Assembly (NCBI RefSeq): GCF_029227915.1
Contig: NC_079886.1
Coordinates: forward strand, 28,728,001 to 28,792,000
Origin: Hydractinia symbiolongicarpus
Lineage: Eukaryota > Cnidaria > Hydrozoa > Anthoathecata > Hydractiniidae
DNA: 64,000 nucleotides
Direction: 5' to 3'
The position numbers were made by a program, and so were the translations under genes. Position 1 is the stretch's first letter. Every line of letters starts with the position of its first letter. Below the pieces are notes generated by a model that had not been told where the DNA came from, made no database searches, and saw nothing but the letters and a program-made list of their open reading frames with translations. Positions 22,000 to 36,330 of this stretch are shown piece by piece.

Positions 22000-24344
22000 G
22001 CGTTTTAGTGGTGAAAAAATAATTTAAAGAATCGTTCGGGAAATGAGTTTACTCCCTGCGTACTTTCTTTGCTTACTTTTGACTATACGGGCCGGTTCCG
22101 GGATTTAGGGGAAATCGCGGGTTTTCGTTTGCCGGAGATTAAACTCCTTTTATTCAGCGTCTCATCAAAAATGAAATCATTTTTGAAAACTACAAGTCTC
22201 ATGCGTTTTAGTGGCGAAAAAATAATTTAAAAAATCGTTCGGGAAATGAGTTTACTCCCTGGGTGCTTTCTTTGTTTACATTCCACTATACGGGCCAAGC
22301 CCTTGCCGGCGATTAAACTTCTTTTATACAGCGTTTCATCAAAAATGAAATTATTTTTAAAAACTACAAGTCTCATGCGTTTTAGTGGTGAAAAATAATT
22401 TAAAGAATCGTTCGGGAAATGAGTTTACTCCCTGGGTACTTTCTTTGTATACATTTGACTATACGGGCCGAGTCTGGGATTTACGGGAAATCGCGGGTTT
22501 TCGTTTGCCGGAGATTAAACTCCTTTTATTCAGCGTCTCATCAAGAATGAAATCGTTTTTGAAAACTACAAGTCTTATGCGTTTTAGTGGTAAAATATTA
22601 ATTTAAAGAATCGTTCGGGAAATGAGTTTACTCCCAGTTTACTTTCTTTCTATACATTCGACTATACGGGTCAAGCCCGGGATTTACGGGAACTCCCGGG
22701 TTTTCGTTTGCCGGCGATTAAACTCCTTTTATTCAGCGTCTCATCAAAAATGAAATCATTTTTGAAAACTACAAGTCTTATGCGTTTTAGTGGTGAAAAA
22801 TAATTTAAATAATCGTTCGGGAAATGAGTTTACTCCCTGCGTACTTTATTTGTATACATTTGACTATACCGGCCGAGTCTGGGATTTACGGGAAATCGCG
22901 GGTTTTCGTTTGCCGGCGATTAAACTCCTTTTTTTCAGCGTCTCATCAAAAATGAAATCAGTTTTGAAAACTACAAGTCTCATGCGTTTTAGTGGTGAAA
23001 AAATAATTTAAAGAATCGTTCGGAAATGAGTTTACTCCCTGCGTACTTTCTTTGCTTACTTTTGACTATACGGGCCGGTTCCGGGATTTAGGGGAAATCG
23101 CGGGTTTTCGTTTGCCGGAGATTAAACTCCTTTCATTCAGCGTCTCATCAAAAATGAAATCATTTTTGAAAACTACAAGTCTCATGCGTTTTAGTGGCGA
23201 AAAAATAATTTAAAAAATCGTTCGGGAAATGAGTTTACTCCCTGGGTGCTTTCTTTGTTTACATTCCACTATACGGGCCAAGCCCTTGCCGGCGATTAAA
23301 CTTCTTTTATACAGCGTCTCATCAAAAATGAAATTATTTTTAAAAACTACAAGTCTCATGCGTTTTAGTGGTGAAAAATAATTTAAAGAATCGTTCGGGA
23401 AATGAGTTTACTCCCTGGGTACTTTCTTTGTATACATTTGACTATACGGGCCGAGTCTGGGATTAACGGGAAATCGCGGGTTTTCTTTTGCCGGAGATTA
23501 AACTCCTTTTATTCAGCGTCTCATCAAGAATGAAATCGTTTTTGAAAACTACAAGTCTTATGCGTTTTAGTGGTAAAAAATTAATTTAAAAAATCGTTCG
23601 GGAAATGAGTTTACTCCCAGTTTACTTTCTTTCTATACATTCGACTATACGGGTCAAGCCCGGGATTTACGGGAACTCCCGGGTTTTCGTTTGCTGGCGA
23701 TTAAACTCCTTTTATTCAGCGTCTCATCAAAAATGAAATCATTTTTGAAAACTACAAGTCTCATGCGTTTTAGTGGTGAAAAAATAATTTAAAAAATCGT
23801 TCGGGAAATGAGTTTACTCCCTGACTACTTTCTTTGTATACATTCGACTATACGGGCCAAGCCCAGGATTTACGGGAAATCGCGGGTTTTCGTTTGCCGG
23901 CGATTAAACTCCTTTTATTCAGCGTCTCATCAAAAATGAAATCAGTTTTGAAAACTACAAGTCTCATGCGTTTTAGTGGTGAAAAAATAATTTAAAGAAT
24001 CGTTCGGGAAATGAGTTTACTCCCTGCGTACTTTCTTTGCTTACTTTTGACTATACGGGCCGGTTCCGGGATTTAGGGGAAATCGCGGGTTTTCGTTTGC
24101 CGGAGATTAAACTCCTTTTATTCAGCGTCTCATCAAAAATGAAATCATTTTTGAAAACTACAAGTCTCATGCGTTTTAGTGGCGAAAAAATAATTTAAAA
24201 AATCGTTCGGGAAATGAGTTTACTCCCTGGGTGCTTTCTTTGTTTACATTCCACTATACGGGCCAAGCCCTTGCCGGCGATTAAACTTCTTTTATACAGC
24301 GTCTCATCAAAAATGAAATTATTTTTAAAAACTACAAGTCTCAT
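21393..24344 (+). repeat. Block duplicated at 29645-32595 (offset ~8251 bp)
   Basis: Monomer order C D H E F G C H E F G C D E F matches the later block. Rare variants such as aataattaaaaaatcg, aagtctgat, gcgtttcatc (22334 and the copy near 30585) and gggattaacggg recur in register. The offset is 8252 bp before, and 8251 bp after, a one-base deletion in the copy (cgcgggtttcg near 30750). Confidence 0.85.
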
Positions 24345-24546
24345 GCGTTTTAGTGGTGAAAAATAATTTAAAGAATCGTTCGGGAAATGAGTTTACTCCC
24401 AGTTTACTTTCTTTCTATACATTCGACTATACGGGTCAAGCCCGGGATTTACGGGAACTCCCGGGTTTTCGTTTGCCGGCGATTAAACTCCTTTTATTCA
24501 GCGTCTCATCAAAAATGAAATCATTTTTGAAAACTACAAGTCTTAT
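24345..24546 (+). repeat. Hybrid monomer: G head, C tail
   Basis: The head gtgaaaaataatttaaag is G-type, while cccagtttac, gtcaagcccggg and aactcccggg are C-type. A crossover near the middle of the monomer, removing a G-C register step, explains it. The same hybrid recurs at 37111-37312, so it arose before the ~12.77 kb duplication. Confidence 0.8.
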
Positions 24547-26846
24547 GCGTTTTAGTGGTGAAAAATAATTTAAAGAATCGTTCGGGAAATGAGTTTACTC
24601 CCTGCGTACTTTATTTGTATACATTTGACTATACGGGCCGAGTCTGGGATTTACGGGAAATCGCGGGTTTTCGTTTGCCGGCGATTAAACTCCTTTTATT
24701 CAGCGTCTCATCAAAAATGAAATCAGTTTTGAAAACTACAAGTCTCATGCGTTTTAGTGGTGAAAAAATAATTTAAAGAATCGTTCGGAAATGAGTTTAC
24801 TCCCTGCGTACTTTCTTTGCTTACTTTTGACTATACGGGCCGGTTCCGGGATTTAGGGGAAATCGCGGGTTTTCGTTTGCCGGAGATTAAACTCCTTTTA
24901 TTCAGCGTCTCATCAAAAATGAAATCATTTTTGAAAACTACAAGTCTCATGCGTTTTAGTGGCGAAAAAATAATTTAAAAAATCGTTCGGGAAATGAGTT
25001 TACTCCCTGGGTGCTTTCTTTGTTTACATTCCACTATACGGGCCAAGCCCTTGCCGGCGATTAAACTTCTTTTATACAGCGTCTCATCAAAAATGAAATT
25101 ATTTTTAAAAACTACAAGTCTCATGCGTTTTAGTGGTGAAAAATAATTTAAAGAATCGTTCGGGAAATGAGTTTACTCCCTGGGTACTTTCTTTGTATAC
25201 ATTTGACTATACGGGCCGAGTCTGGGATTTACGGGAAATCGCGGGTTTTCGTTTGCCGGAGATTAAACTCCTTTTATTCAGCGTCTCATCAAGAATGAAA
25301 TCGTTTTTGAAAACTACAAGTCTTATGCGTTTTAGTGGTAAAAAATTAATTTAAAAAATCGTTCGGGAAATGAGTTTACTCCCAGTTTACTTTCTTTCTA
25401 TACATTCGACTATACGGGTCAAGCCCGGGATTTACGGGAACTCCCGGGTTTTCGTTTGCTGGCGATTAAACTCCTTTTATTCAGCGTCTCATCAAAAATG
25501 AAATCATTTTTGAAAACTACAAGTCTCATGCGTTTTAGTGGTGAAAAAATAATTTAAAAAATCGTTCGGGAAATGAGTTTACTCCCTGGGTACTTTCTTT
25601 GTATACATTCGACTATACGGGCCAAGCCCAGGATTTACGGGAAATCGCGGGTTTTCGTTTGCCGGCGATTAAACTCCTTTTATTCAGCGTCTCATCAAAA
25701 ATGAAATCAGTTTTGAAAACTACAAGTCTCATGCGTTTTAGTGGTGAAAAAATAATTTAAAGAATCGTTCGGAAATGAGTTTACTCCCTGCGTACTTTCT
25801 TTGCTTACTTTTGACTATACGGGCCGGCTCCGGGATTTAGGGGAAATCGCGGGTTTTCGTTTGCCGGAGATTAAACTCCTTTTATTCAGCGTCTCATCAA
25901 AAATGAAATCATTTTTGAAAACTACAAGTCTCATGCGTTTTAGTGGCGAAAAAATAATTTAAAAAATCGTTCGGGAAATGAGTTTACTCCCTGGGTGCTT
26001 TCTTTGTTTACATTCCACTATACGGGCCAAGCCCTTGCCGGCGATTAAACTTCTTTTATACAGCGTCTCATCAAAAATGAAATTATTTTTAAAAACTACA
26101 AGTCTCATGCGTTTTAGTGGTGAAAAATAATTTAAAGAATCGTTCAGGAAATGAGTTTACTCCCTGGGTACTTTCTTTGTATACATTTGACTATACGGGC
26201 CGAGTCTGGGATTTACGGGAAATCGCGGGTTTTCGTTTGCCGGAGATTAAACTCCTTTTATTCAGCGTCTCATCAAGAATGAAATCGTTTTTGAAAACTA
26301 CAAGTCTTATGCGTTTTAGTGGTAAAAAATTAATTTGAAAAATCGTTCGGGAAATGAGTTTACTCCCAGTTTACTTTCTTTCTATACATTCGACTATACG
26401 GGTCAAGCCCGGGATTTACGGGAACTCCCGGGTTTTCGTTTGCTGGCGATTAAACTCCTTTTATTCAGCGTCTCATCAAAAATGAAATCATTTTTGAAAA
26501 CTACAAGTCTCATGCGTTTTAGTGGTGAAAAAATAATTTAAAAAATCGTTCGGGAAATGAGTTTACTCCCTGGGTACTTTCTTTGTATACATTCGACTAT
26601 ACGGGCCAAGCCCAGGATTTACGGGAAATCGCGGGTTTTTGTTTGCCGGCGATTAAACTCCTTTTATTCAGCGTCTCATCAAAAATGAAATCAGTTTTGA
26701 AAACTACAAGTCTCATGCGTTTTAGTGGTGAAAAAATAATTTAAAGAATCGTTCGGAAATGAGTTTACTCCCTGCGTACTTTCTTTGCTTACTTTTGACT
26801 ATACGGGCCGGTTCCGGGATTTAGGGGAAATCGCGGGTTTTCGTTT

Positions 26847-26862
26847 GCCGGAGAGCCGGAGA
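26847..26862 (+). repeat. 8 bp direct duplication (gccggaga) in an E monomer
   Basis: Two consecutive gccggaga units lie inside an otherwise ordinary E monomer. The same lesion is found at 39614-39629 and 42575-42590, at offsets of 12767 and then 2961 bp. It is a rare event and so a clean lineage tag for the three blocks. Each of these blocks also has the upstream tttgaaaaatc variant in the preceding C monomer (g at 26337, 39104 and 42065). Confidence 0.92.
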
Positions 26863-27302
26863 TTAAACTCCTTTTATTCAGCGTCTCATCAAAAATAAAA
26901 TCATTTTTGAAAACTACAAGTCTCATGCGTTTTAGTGGCGAAAAAATAATTTAAAAAATCGTTCGGGAAATGAGTTTACTCCCTGGGTGCTTTCTTTGTT
27001 TACATTCCACTATACGGGCCAAGCCCTTGCCGGCGATTAAACTTCTTTTATACAGCGTCTCATCAAAAATGAAATTATTTTTAAAAACTACAAGTCTCAT
27101 GCGTTTTAGTGGTGAAAAATAATTTAAAGAATCGTTCGGGAAATGAGTTTACTCCCTGACAACTTTCTTTGTATACATTTGACTATACGGGCCGAGTCTG
27201 GGATTTACGGGAAATCGCGGGTTTTCGTTTGCCGGAGATTAAACTCCTTTTATTCAGCGTCTCATCAAAAATGAAATCAGTTTTGAAAACTACAAGTCTC
27301 AT

Positions 27303-27475
27303 GCGTTTTAGTGGTGAAAAAATAATTTAAAGAATCGTTCGGAAATGAGTTTACTCCCTGCGTACTTTCTTTGTTTACATTCCACTATACGGGCCAAGCC
27401 CTTGCCGGCGATTAAACTTCTTTTATACAGCGTCTCATCAAAAATGAAATTATTTTTAAAAACTACAGGTCTCAT
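27303..27475 (+). repeat. Hybrid monomer: E head, F tail (173 bp)
   Basis: The head has the layer 2 E deletion (ttcggaaatg) and ctgcgtac. From ctttgtttacattccac onward it is F, including the 29 bp core deletion. It lies between two G-type monomers, 27101 (ctgacaac) and 27476. The monomers to the right include two consecutive E copies (about 27688 and 27890), a local duplication absent from most of the array. Confidence 0.78.
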
Positions 27476-29442
27476 GCGTTTTAGTGGTGAAAAATAATTT
27501 AAAGAATCGTTCGGGAAATGAGTTTACTCCCTGGGTACTTTCTTTGTATACATTTGACTACACGGGCCGAGTCTGGGATTTACGGGAAATCGCGGGTTTT
27601 CGTTTGCCGGAGATTAAACTCCTTTTATTCAGCGTCTCATCAAAAATGAAATCAGTTTTGAAAACTACAAGTCTCATGCGTTTTAGTGGTGAAAAAATAA
27701 TTTAAAGAATCGTTCGGAAATGAGTTTACTCCCTGCGTACTTTCTTTGCTTACTTTTGACTATACGGGCTGGTTCCGGGATTTAGGGGAAATCGCGGGTT
27801 TTCGTTTGCCGGAGATTAAACTCCTTTTATTCAGCGTCTCATCAAAAATGAAATCATTTTTGAAAACTACAAGTCTCATGCGTTTTAGTGGTGAAAAAAT
27901 AATTTAAAGAATCGTTCGGAAATGAGTTTACTCCCTGCGTACTTTCTTTGCTTACTTTTGACTATACGGGCCGGTTCCGGGATTTAGGGGAAATCGCGGG
28001 TTTTCGTTTGCCGGAGATTAAACTCCTTTTATTCAGCGTCTCATCAAAAATGAAATCATTTTTGAAAACTACAAGTCTCATGCGTTTTAGTGGCGAAAAA
28101 ATAATTTAAAAAATCGTTCGGGAAATGAGTTTACTCCCTGGGTGCTTTCTTTGTTTACATTCCACTATACGGGCCAAGCCCTTGCCGGCGATTAAACTTC
28201 TTTTATACAGCGTCTCATCAAAAATGAAATTATTTTTAAAAACTACAAGTCTCATGCGTTTTAGTGGTGAAAAATAATATAAAGAATCGTTCGGGAAATG
28301 AGTTTACTCCCTGGGTACTTTCTTTGTATACATTTGAATATACGGGCCGAGTCTGGGATTTACGGGAAATCGCGGGTTTTCGTTTGCCGGAGATTAAACT
28401 CCTTTTATTCAGCATCTCATCAAGAATGAAATCGTTTTTGAAAACTACAAGTCTTATGCGTTTTAGTGGTAAAAAATTAATTTAAAAAATCGTTCGGGAA
28501 ATGAGTTTACTCCCAGTTTACTTTCTTTCTATACATTCGACTATACGGGTCAAGCCCGGGATTTACGGGAACTCCCGGGTTTTCGTTTGCTGGCGATTAA
28601 ACTCCTTTTATTCAGCGTCTCATCAAAAATGAAATCATTTTTGAAAACTACAAGTCTCATGCGTTTTAGTGGTGAAAAAATAATTTAAAAAATCGTTCGG
28701 GAAATGAGTTTACTCCCTGGGTACTTTCTTTGTATACATTCGACTATACGGGCCAAGCCCAGGATTTACGGGAAATCGCGGGTTTTCGTTTGCCGGCGAT
28801 TAAACTTCTTTTATTCAGCGTGTCATCAAAAATGAAATCATTTTTGAAAACTACAAGTCTTATGCGTTTTAGTGGTGAAAAATAATTTAAAGAATCGTTC
28901 GGGAAATGAGTTTACTCCCTGCGTACTTTATTTGTATACATTTGACTATACGGGCCGAGTCTGGGATTTACGGGAAATCGCGGGTTTTCGTTTGCCGGCG
29001 ATTAAACTCCTTTTATTCAGCGTCTCATTAAAAATGAAATCAGTTTTGCAAACTACAAGTCTCATGCGTTTTAGTGGTGAAAAAATAATTTAAAGAATCG
29101 TTCGGGAAATGAGTTTGCTCCCTGGGTACTTTCTTTGTATACTTTTGACTATACGGGCCGAGTCCGGGATTTACGGGAAATTGTAGGTTTTCGTTTGCCG
29201 GCAATTAAACTCCTTTTATTCAGCGTCTCATCAAAAATGAAATCATTTTTGAAAACGACAAGTCTCATGCGTCTTAGTGGTAAAAAAATAATTTAAAAAA
29301 TCGTTCGGAAAATGAGTTTACTCCCTGGGTACTTTCTTTGTATACATTCGACTATACGGGCCAAGCCCTTGCCGGCGATTAAACTTCTTTTATACAGCGT
29401 CTCATCAAAAATGAAATTATTTTTAAAAACTGCAAGTCTCAT

Positions 29443-32400
29443 GCGTTTTAGTGGTGAAAAATAATTTAAAGAATCGTTCGGGAAATGAGTTTACTCCCTG
29501 GGTACTTTCTTTGTATACATTTGACTATACGGGCCGAGTCTGGGATTTACGGGAAATCGCGGGTTTTCGTTTGCCGGAGATTAAACTCCTTTTATTCAGC
29601 GTCTCATCAAGAATGAAATCGTTTTTGAAAACTACAAGTCTTATGCGTTTTAGTGGTAAAAAATTAATTTAAAAAATCGTTCGGGAAATGAGTTTACTCC
29701 CAGTTTACTTTCTTTCTATACATTCGACTATACGGGTCAAGCCCGGGATTTACGGGAACTCCCGGGTTTTCGTTTGCCGGCGATTAAACTCCTTTTATTC
29801 AGCGTCTCATCAAAAATGAAATCATTTTTGAAAACTACAAGTCTCATGCGTTTTAGTGGTGAAAAAATAATTAAAAAATCGTTCGGGAAATGAGTTTACT
29901 CCCTGGGTACTTTCTTTGTATACATTCGACTATACGGGCCAAGCCCGGGATTTACGGGAAATCGCGGGTTTTCGTTTGCCGGCGATTAAACTTCTTTTAT
30001 TCAGCGTCTCATCAAAAATGAAATCATTTTTGAAAACTACAAGTCTGATGCGTTTTAGTGGTGAAAAATAATTTAAAGAATCGTTTGGGAAATGAGTTTA
30101 CTCCCTGCGTACTTTATTTGTATACATTTGACTATACGGGCCGAGTCTGGGATTTACGGGAAATCGCGGGTTTTCGTTTGCCGGCGATTAAACTCCTTTT
30201 ATTCAGCGTCTCATCAAAAATAAAATCAGTTTTGAAAACTACAAGTCTCATGCGTTTTAGTGGTGAAAAAATAATTTAAAAAATCGTTCGGGAAATGAGT
30301 TTACTCCCTGCGTACTTTCTTTGCTTACTTTTGACTATACGGGCCGGTTCCGGGATTTAGGGGAAATCGCGGGTTTTCGTTTGCCGGAGATTAAACTCCT
30401 TTTATTCATCGTCTCATCAAAAATGAAATCATTTTTGAAAACTACAAGTCTCATGCGTTTTAGTGGCGAAAAAATAATTTAAAAAATCGTTCGGGAAATG
30501 AGTTTACTCCCTGGGTGCTTTCTTTGTTTACATTCCACTATACGGGCCAAGCCCTTGCCGGCGATTAAACTTCTTTTATACAGCGTTTCATCAAAAATGA
30601 AATTATTTTTAAAAACTACAAGTCTCATGCGTTTTAGTGGTGAAAAATAATTTAAAGAATCGTTCGGGAAATGAGTTTACTCCCTGGGTACTTTCTTTGC
30701 ATACATTTGACTATACGGGCCGAGTCTGGGATTTACGGGAAATCGCGGGTTTCGTTTGCCGGAGATTAAACTCCTTTTATTCAGCGTCTCATCAAGAATG
30801 AAATCGTTTTTGAAAACTACAAGTCTTATGCGTTTTAGTGGTAAAAAATTAATTTAAAGAATCGTTCGGGAAATGAGTTTACTCCCAGTTTACTTTCTTT
30901 CTATACATTCGACTATACGGGTCAAGCCCGGGATTTACGGGAACTCCCGGGTTTTCGTTTGCCGGCGATTAAACTCCTTTTATTCAGCGTCTCATCAAAA
31001 ATGAAATCATTTTTGAAAACTACAAGTCTTATGCGTTTTAGTGGTGAAAAATAATTTAAAGAATCGTTCGGGAAATGAGTTTACTCCCTGCGTACTTTAT
31101 TTGTATACATTTGACTATACGGGCCGAGTCTGGGATTTACGGGAAATCGCGGGTTTTCGTTTGCCGGCGATTAAACTCCTTTTATTCAGCGTCTCATCAA
31201 AAATGAAATCAGTTTTGAAAACTACAAGTCTCATGCGTTTTAGTGGTGAAAAAATAATTTAAAGAATCGTTCGGAAATGAGTTTACTCCCTGCGTACTTT
31301 CTTTGCTTACTTTTGACTATACGGGCCGGTTCCGGGATTTAGGGGAAATCGCGGGTTTTCGTTTGCCGGAGATTAAACTCCTTTTATTCAGCGTCTCATC
31401 AAAAATGAAATCATTTTTGAAAACTACAAGTCTCATGCGTTTTAGTGGCGAAAAAATAATTTAAAAAATCGTTCGGGAAATGAGTTTACTCCCTGGGTGC
31501 TTTCTTTGTTTACATTCCACTATACGGGCCAAGCCCTTGCCGGCGATTAAACTTCTTTTATACAGCGTCTCATCAAAAATGAAATTATTTTTAAAAACTA
31601 CAAGTCTCATGCGTTTTAGTGGTGAAAAATAATTTAAAGAATCGTTCGGGAAATGAGTTTACTCCCTGGGTACTTTCTTTGTATACATTTGACTATACGG
31701 GCCGAGTCTGGGATTAACGGGAAATCGCGGGTTTTCGTTTGCCGGAGATTAAACTCCTTTTATTCAGCGTCTCATCAAGAATGAAATCGTTTTTGAAAAC
31801 TACAAGTCTTATGCGTTTTAGTGGTAAAAAATTAATTTAAAAAATCGTTCGGGAAATGAGTTTACTCCCAGTTTACTTTCGTTCTATACATTCGACTATA
31901 CGGGTCAAGCCCGGGATTTACGGGAACTCCCGGGTTTTCGTTTGCTGGCGATTAAACTCCTTTTATTCAGCGTCTCATCAAAAATGAAATCATTTTTGAA
32001 AACTACAAGTCTCATGCGTTTTAGTGGTGAAAAAATAATTTAAAAAATCGTTCGGGAAATGAGTTTACTCCCTGAGTACTTTCTTTGTATACATTCGACT
32101 ATACGGGCCAAGCCCAGGATTTACGGGAAATCGCGGGTTTTCGTTTGCCGGCGATTAAACTCCTTTTATTCAGCGTCTCATTAAAAATGAAATCAGTTTT
32201 GAAAATTACAAGTCTCATGCGTTTTAGTGGTGAAAAAATAATTTAAAGAATCGTTCGGGAAATGAGTTTACTCCCTGCGTACTTTCTTTGCTTACTTTTG
32301 ACTATACGGGCCGGTTCCGGGATTTAGGGGAAATCGCGGGTTTTCGTTTGCCGGAGATTAAACTCCTTTTATTCAGCGTCTCATCAAAAATGAAATCATT

Positions 32401-32595
32401 TTTGAAAACTACAAGTCTCATGCGTTTTAGTGGCGAAAAAATAATTTAAAAAATCGTTCGGGAAATGAGTTTAATCCCTGGGTGCTTTCTTTGTTTACAT
32501 TCCACTATACGGGCCAAGCCCTTGCCGGCGATTAAACTTCTTTTATACAGCGTCTCATCAAAAATGAAATTATTTTTAAAAACTACAAGTCTCAT
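29443..32595 (+). repeat. Second copy of the ~8251 bp-offset block
   Basis: G 29443 (paired with 20178 at offset 9265), C 29645, D 29848, H 30050, then E, F, G, C, H 31033, E, F, G, C, D, E, F. The monomer before it, 29269-29442, is a 174 bp hybrid with a gcgtcttag head and an F tail. The monomer at 29066 matches 19019 (gagtttgctccc, aaattgtagg), so the similarity to the start of layer 2 extends further left with monomer-scale deletions. Confidence 0.82.
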
Positions 32596-32800
32596 GCGTT
32601 TTAGTGGTGAAAAATAATTTAAAGAATCGTTCGGGAAATGAGTTTACTCCCTGGGTACTTTCTTTGTATACATTTGACTATACGGGCCGAGTCTGGGATT
32701 TACGGGAAATCGCGGGTTTTCGTTTGCCGGAGATTAAACTCCTTTTATTCAGCGTCTCATCAAGAATGAAATCGTTTTTGAAAATTACAAGTCTCATGCG
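31033..32800 (+). repeat. Block repeated at 37313-39080 (offset 6280 bp)
   Basis: H 31033/37313, E, F, G with gggattaacggg 31612/37892, C with gtttgctggcg, D with ctgagtac, E, F and G 32596/38876 match in order. After G the left copy turns into an E-type tail (aaaattacaag, gtgaaaaaataattt) while the right copy continues as ordinary G then C. Confidence 0.8.
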
Positions 32801-33376
32801 TTTTAGTGGTGAAAAAATAATTTAAAGAATCGTTCGGGAAATGAGTTTACTCCCTGCGTACTTTCTTTGCTTACTTTTGACTATACGGGCCGGTTCCGGG
32901 ATTTAGGGGAAATCGCGGGTTTTCGTTTGCCGGAGATTAAACTCCTTTTATTCAGCGTCTCATCAAAAATGAAATCATTTTTGAAAACTACAAGTCTCAT
33001 GCGTTTTAGTGGCGAAAAAATAATTTAAAAAATCGTTCGGGAAATGAGTTTACTCCCTGGGTGCTTTCTTTGTTTACATTCCACTATACGGGCCAAGCCC
33101 TTGCCGGCGATTAAACTTCTTTTATACAGCGTCTCATCAAAAATGAAATTATTTTTAAAAACTACAAGTCTCATGCGTTTTAGTGGTGAAAAATAATTTA
33201 AAGAATCGTTCGGGAAATGAGTTTACTCCCTGGGTACTTTCTTTGTATACATTTGACTATACGGGCCGAGTCTGGGATTTACGGGAAATCGCGGGTTTTC
33301 GTTTGCCGGAGATTAAACTCCTTTTATTCAGCGTCTCATCAAGAATGAAATCGTTTTTGAAAACTACAAGTCTTAT

Positions 33377-36330
33377 GCGTTTTAGTGGTAAAAAATTAAT
33401 TTAAAGAATCGTTCGGGAAATGAGTTTACTCCCAGTTTACTTTCTTTCTATACATTCGACTATACGGGTCAAGCCCGGGATTTACGGGTACTCCCGGGTT
33501 TTCGTTTGCCGGCGATTAAACTCCTTTTATTCAGCGTCTCATCAAAAATGAAATCATTTTTGAAAACTACAAGTCTTATGCGTTTTAGTAGTGAAAAATA
33601 ATTTAAGGAATCGTTCGGGAAATGAGTTTACTCCCTGCGTACTTTATTTGTATACATTTGACTATACGGGCCGAGTCTGGGATTTACGGGAAATCGCGGG
33701 TTTTCGTTTGCCGGCGATTAAACTCCTTTTATTCAGCGTCTCATCAAAAATGAAATCAGTTTTGAAAACTACAAGTCTCATGCGTTTTAGTGGTGAAAAA
33801 ATAATTTAAAGAATCGTTCGGAAATGAGTTTACTCCCTGCGTACTTTCTTTGCTTACTTTTGACTATACGGGCCGGTTCCGGGATTTAGGGGAAATCGCG
33901 GGTTTTCGTTTGCCGGAGATTAAACTCCTTTTATTCAGCGTCTCATCAAAAATGAAATCATTTTTGAAAACTACAAGTCTCATGCGTTTTAGTGGCGAAA
34001 AAATAATTTAAAAAATCGTTCGGGAAATGAGTTTACTCCCTGGGTGCTTTCTTTGTTTACATTCCACTATACGGGCCAAGCCCTTGCCGGCGATTAAACT
34101 TCTTTTATACAGCGTCTCATCAAAAATGAAATTATTTTTAAAAACTACAAGTCTCATGCGTTTTAGTGGTGAAAAATAATTTAAAGAATCGTTCGGGAAA
34201 TGAGTTTACTCCCTGGGTACTTTCTTTGTATACATTTGACTATACGGGCCGAGTCTGGGATTAACGGGAAATCGCGGGTTTTCGTTTGCCGGAGATTAAA
34301 CTCCTTTTATTCAGCGTCTCATCAAGAATGAAATCGTTTTTGAAAACTACAAGTCTTATGCGTTTTAGTGGTAAAAAATTAATTTAAAAAATCGTTCGGG
34401 AAATGAGTTTACTCCCTGCGTACTTTCTTTGCTTACTTTTGACTATACGGGCCGGTTCCGGGATTTAGGGGAAATCGCGGGTTTTCGTTTGCCGGAGATT
34501 AAACTCCTTTTATTCAGCGTCTCATCAAAAATGAAATCATTTTTGAAAACTACAAGTCTCATGCGTTTTAGTGGCGAAAAAATAATTTAAAAAATCGTTC
34601 GGGAAATGAGTTTACTCCCTGGGTGCTTTCTTTGTTTACATTCCACTATACGGGCCAAGCCCTTGCCGGCGATTAAACTTCTTTTATACAGCGTCTCATC
34701 AAAAATGAAATTATTTTTAAAAACTACAAGTCTCATGCGTTTTAGTGGTGAAAAATAATTTAAAGAATCGTTCGGGAAATGAGTTTACTCCCTGGGTACT
34801 TTCTTTGTATACATTTGACTATACGGGCCGAGTCTGGGATTTACGGGAAATCGCGGGTTTTCGTTTGCCGGAGATTAAACTCCTTTTATTCAGCGTCTCA
34901 TCAAGAATGAAATCGTTTTTGAAAACTACAAGTCTTATGCGTTTTAGTGGTAAAAAATTAATTTAAAGAATCGTTCGGGAAATGAGTTTACTCCCAGTTT
35001 ACTTTCTTTCTATACATTCGACTATACGGGTCAAGCCCGGGATTTACGGGAACTCCCGGGTTTTCGTTTGCTGGCGATTAAACTCCTTTTATTCAGCGTC
35101 TCATCAAAAATGAAATCATTTTTGAAAACTACAAGTCTCATGCGTTTTAGTGGTGAAAAATTAATTTAAAAAATCGTTCGGGAAATGAGTTTACTCCCTG
35201 GGTACTTTCTTTGTATACATTTGACTATACGGGCCGAGTCTGGGATTTACGGGAAATCGCGGGTTTTCGTTTGCCGGAGATTAAACTCCTTTTATTCAGC
35301 GTCTCATCAAGAATGAAATCGTTTTTGAAAACTACAAGTCTTATGCGTTTTAGTGGTAAAAAATTAATTTAAAGAATCGTTCGGGAAATGAGTTTACTCC
35401 CAGTTTACTTTCTTTCTATACATTCGACTATACGGGTCAAGCCCGGGATTTACGGGTACTCCCGGGTTTTCGTTTGCCGGCGATTAAACTCCTTTTATTC
35501 AGCGTCTCATCAAAAATGAAATCATTTTTGAAAACTACAAGTCTTATGCGTTTTAGTAGTGAAAAATAATTTAAGGAATCGTTCGGGAAATGAGTTTACT
35601 CCCTGCGTACTTTATTTGTATACATTTGACTATACGGGCCGAGTCTGGGATTTACGGGAAATCGCGGGTTTTCGTTTGCCGGCGATTAAACTCCTTTTAT
35701 TCAGCGTCTCATCAAAAATGAAATCAGTTTTGAAAACTACAAGTCTCATGCGTTTTAGTGGTGAAAAAATAATTTAAAGAATCGTTCGGAAATGAGTTTA
35801 CTCCCTGCGTACTTTCTTTGCTTACTTTTGACTATACGGGCCGGTTCCGGGATTTAGGGGAAATCGCGGGTTTTCGTTTGCCGGAGATTAAACTCCTTTT
35901 ATTCAGCGTCTCATCAAAAATGAAATCATTTTTGAAAACTACAAGTCTCATGCGTTTTAGTGGCGAAAAAATAATTTAAAAAATCGTTCGGGAAATGAGT
36001 TTACTCCCTGGGTGCTTTCTTTGTTTACATTCCACTATACGGGCCAAGCCCTTGCCGGCGATTAAACTTCTTTTATACAGCGTCTCATCAAAAATGAAAT
36101 TATTTTTAAAAACTACAAGTCTCATGCGTTTTAGTGGTGAAAAATAATTTAAAGAATCGTTCGGGAAATGAGTTTACTCCCCGGGTACTTTCTTTGTATA
36201 CATTTGACTATACGGGCCGAGTCTGGGATTAACGGGAAATCGCGGGTTTTCGTTTGCCGGAGATTAAACTCCTTTTATTCAGCGTCTCATCAAGAATGAA
36301 ATCGTTTTTGAAAACTACAAGTCTTATGCG
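33377..36330 (+). repeat. 1968 bp tandem duplication
   Basis: C 33377 (private ggtactcccggg), H 33580 (agtagtgaaaaat and ttaaggaatcg), E, F and G 34158 (gggattaacggg) repeat at 35345, 35548 and 36126. After G the two copies diverge: the left one passes directly from G to E at about 34360, the right one continues into C. The offset stays at 1968 for about 980 bases of clear match. Confidence 0.85.

Larger units (their letters stand above)
22377..26950 (+). repeat. Block duplicated at 35143-39717 (offset 12766-12767 bp)
   Basis: Matching starts include G 22377/35143, H 22782/35548, G with gggattaacggg 23360/36126, E 23968/36734, the G-head/C-tail hybrid 24345/37111, H 24547/37313, G 26109/38876 and the 8 bp duplication 26847/39614. 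The last two show that even rare mutations were carried along. It is the longest-range duplication I could follow in layer 2. Confidence 0.83.
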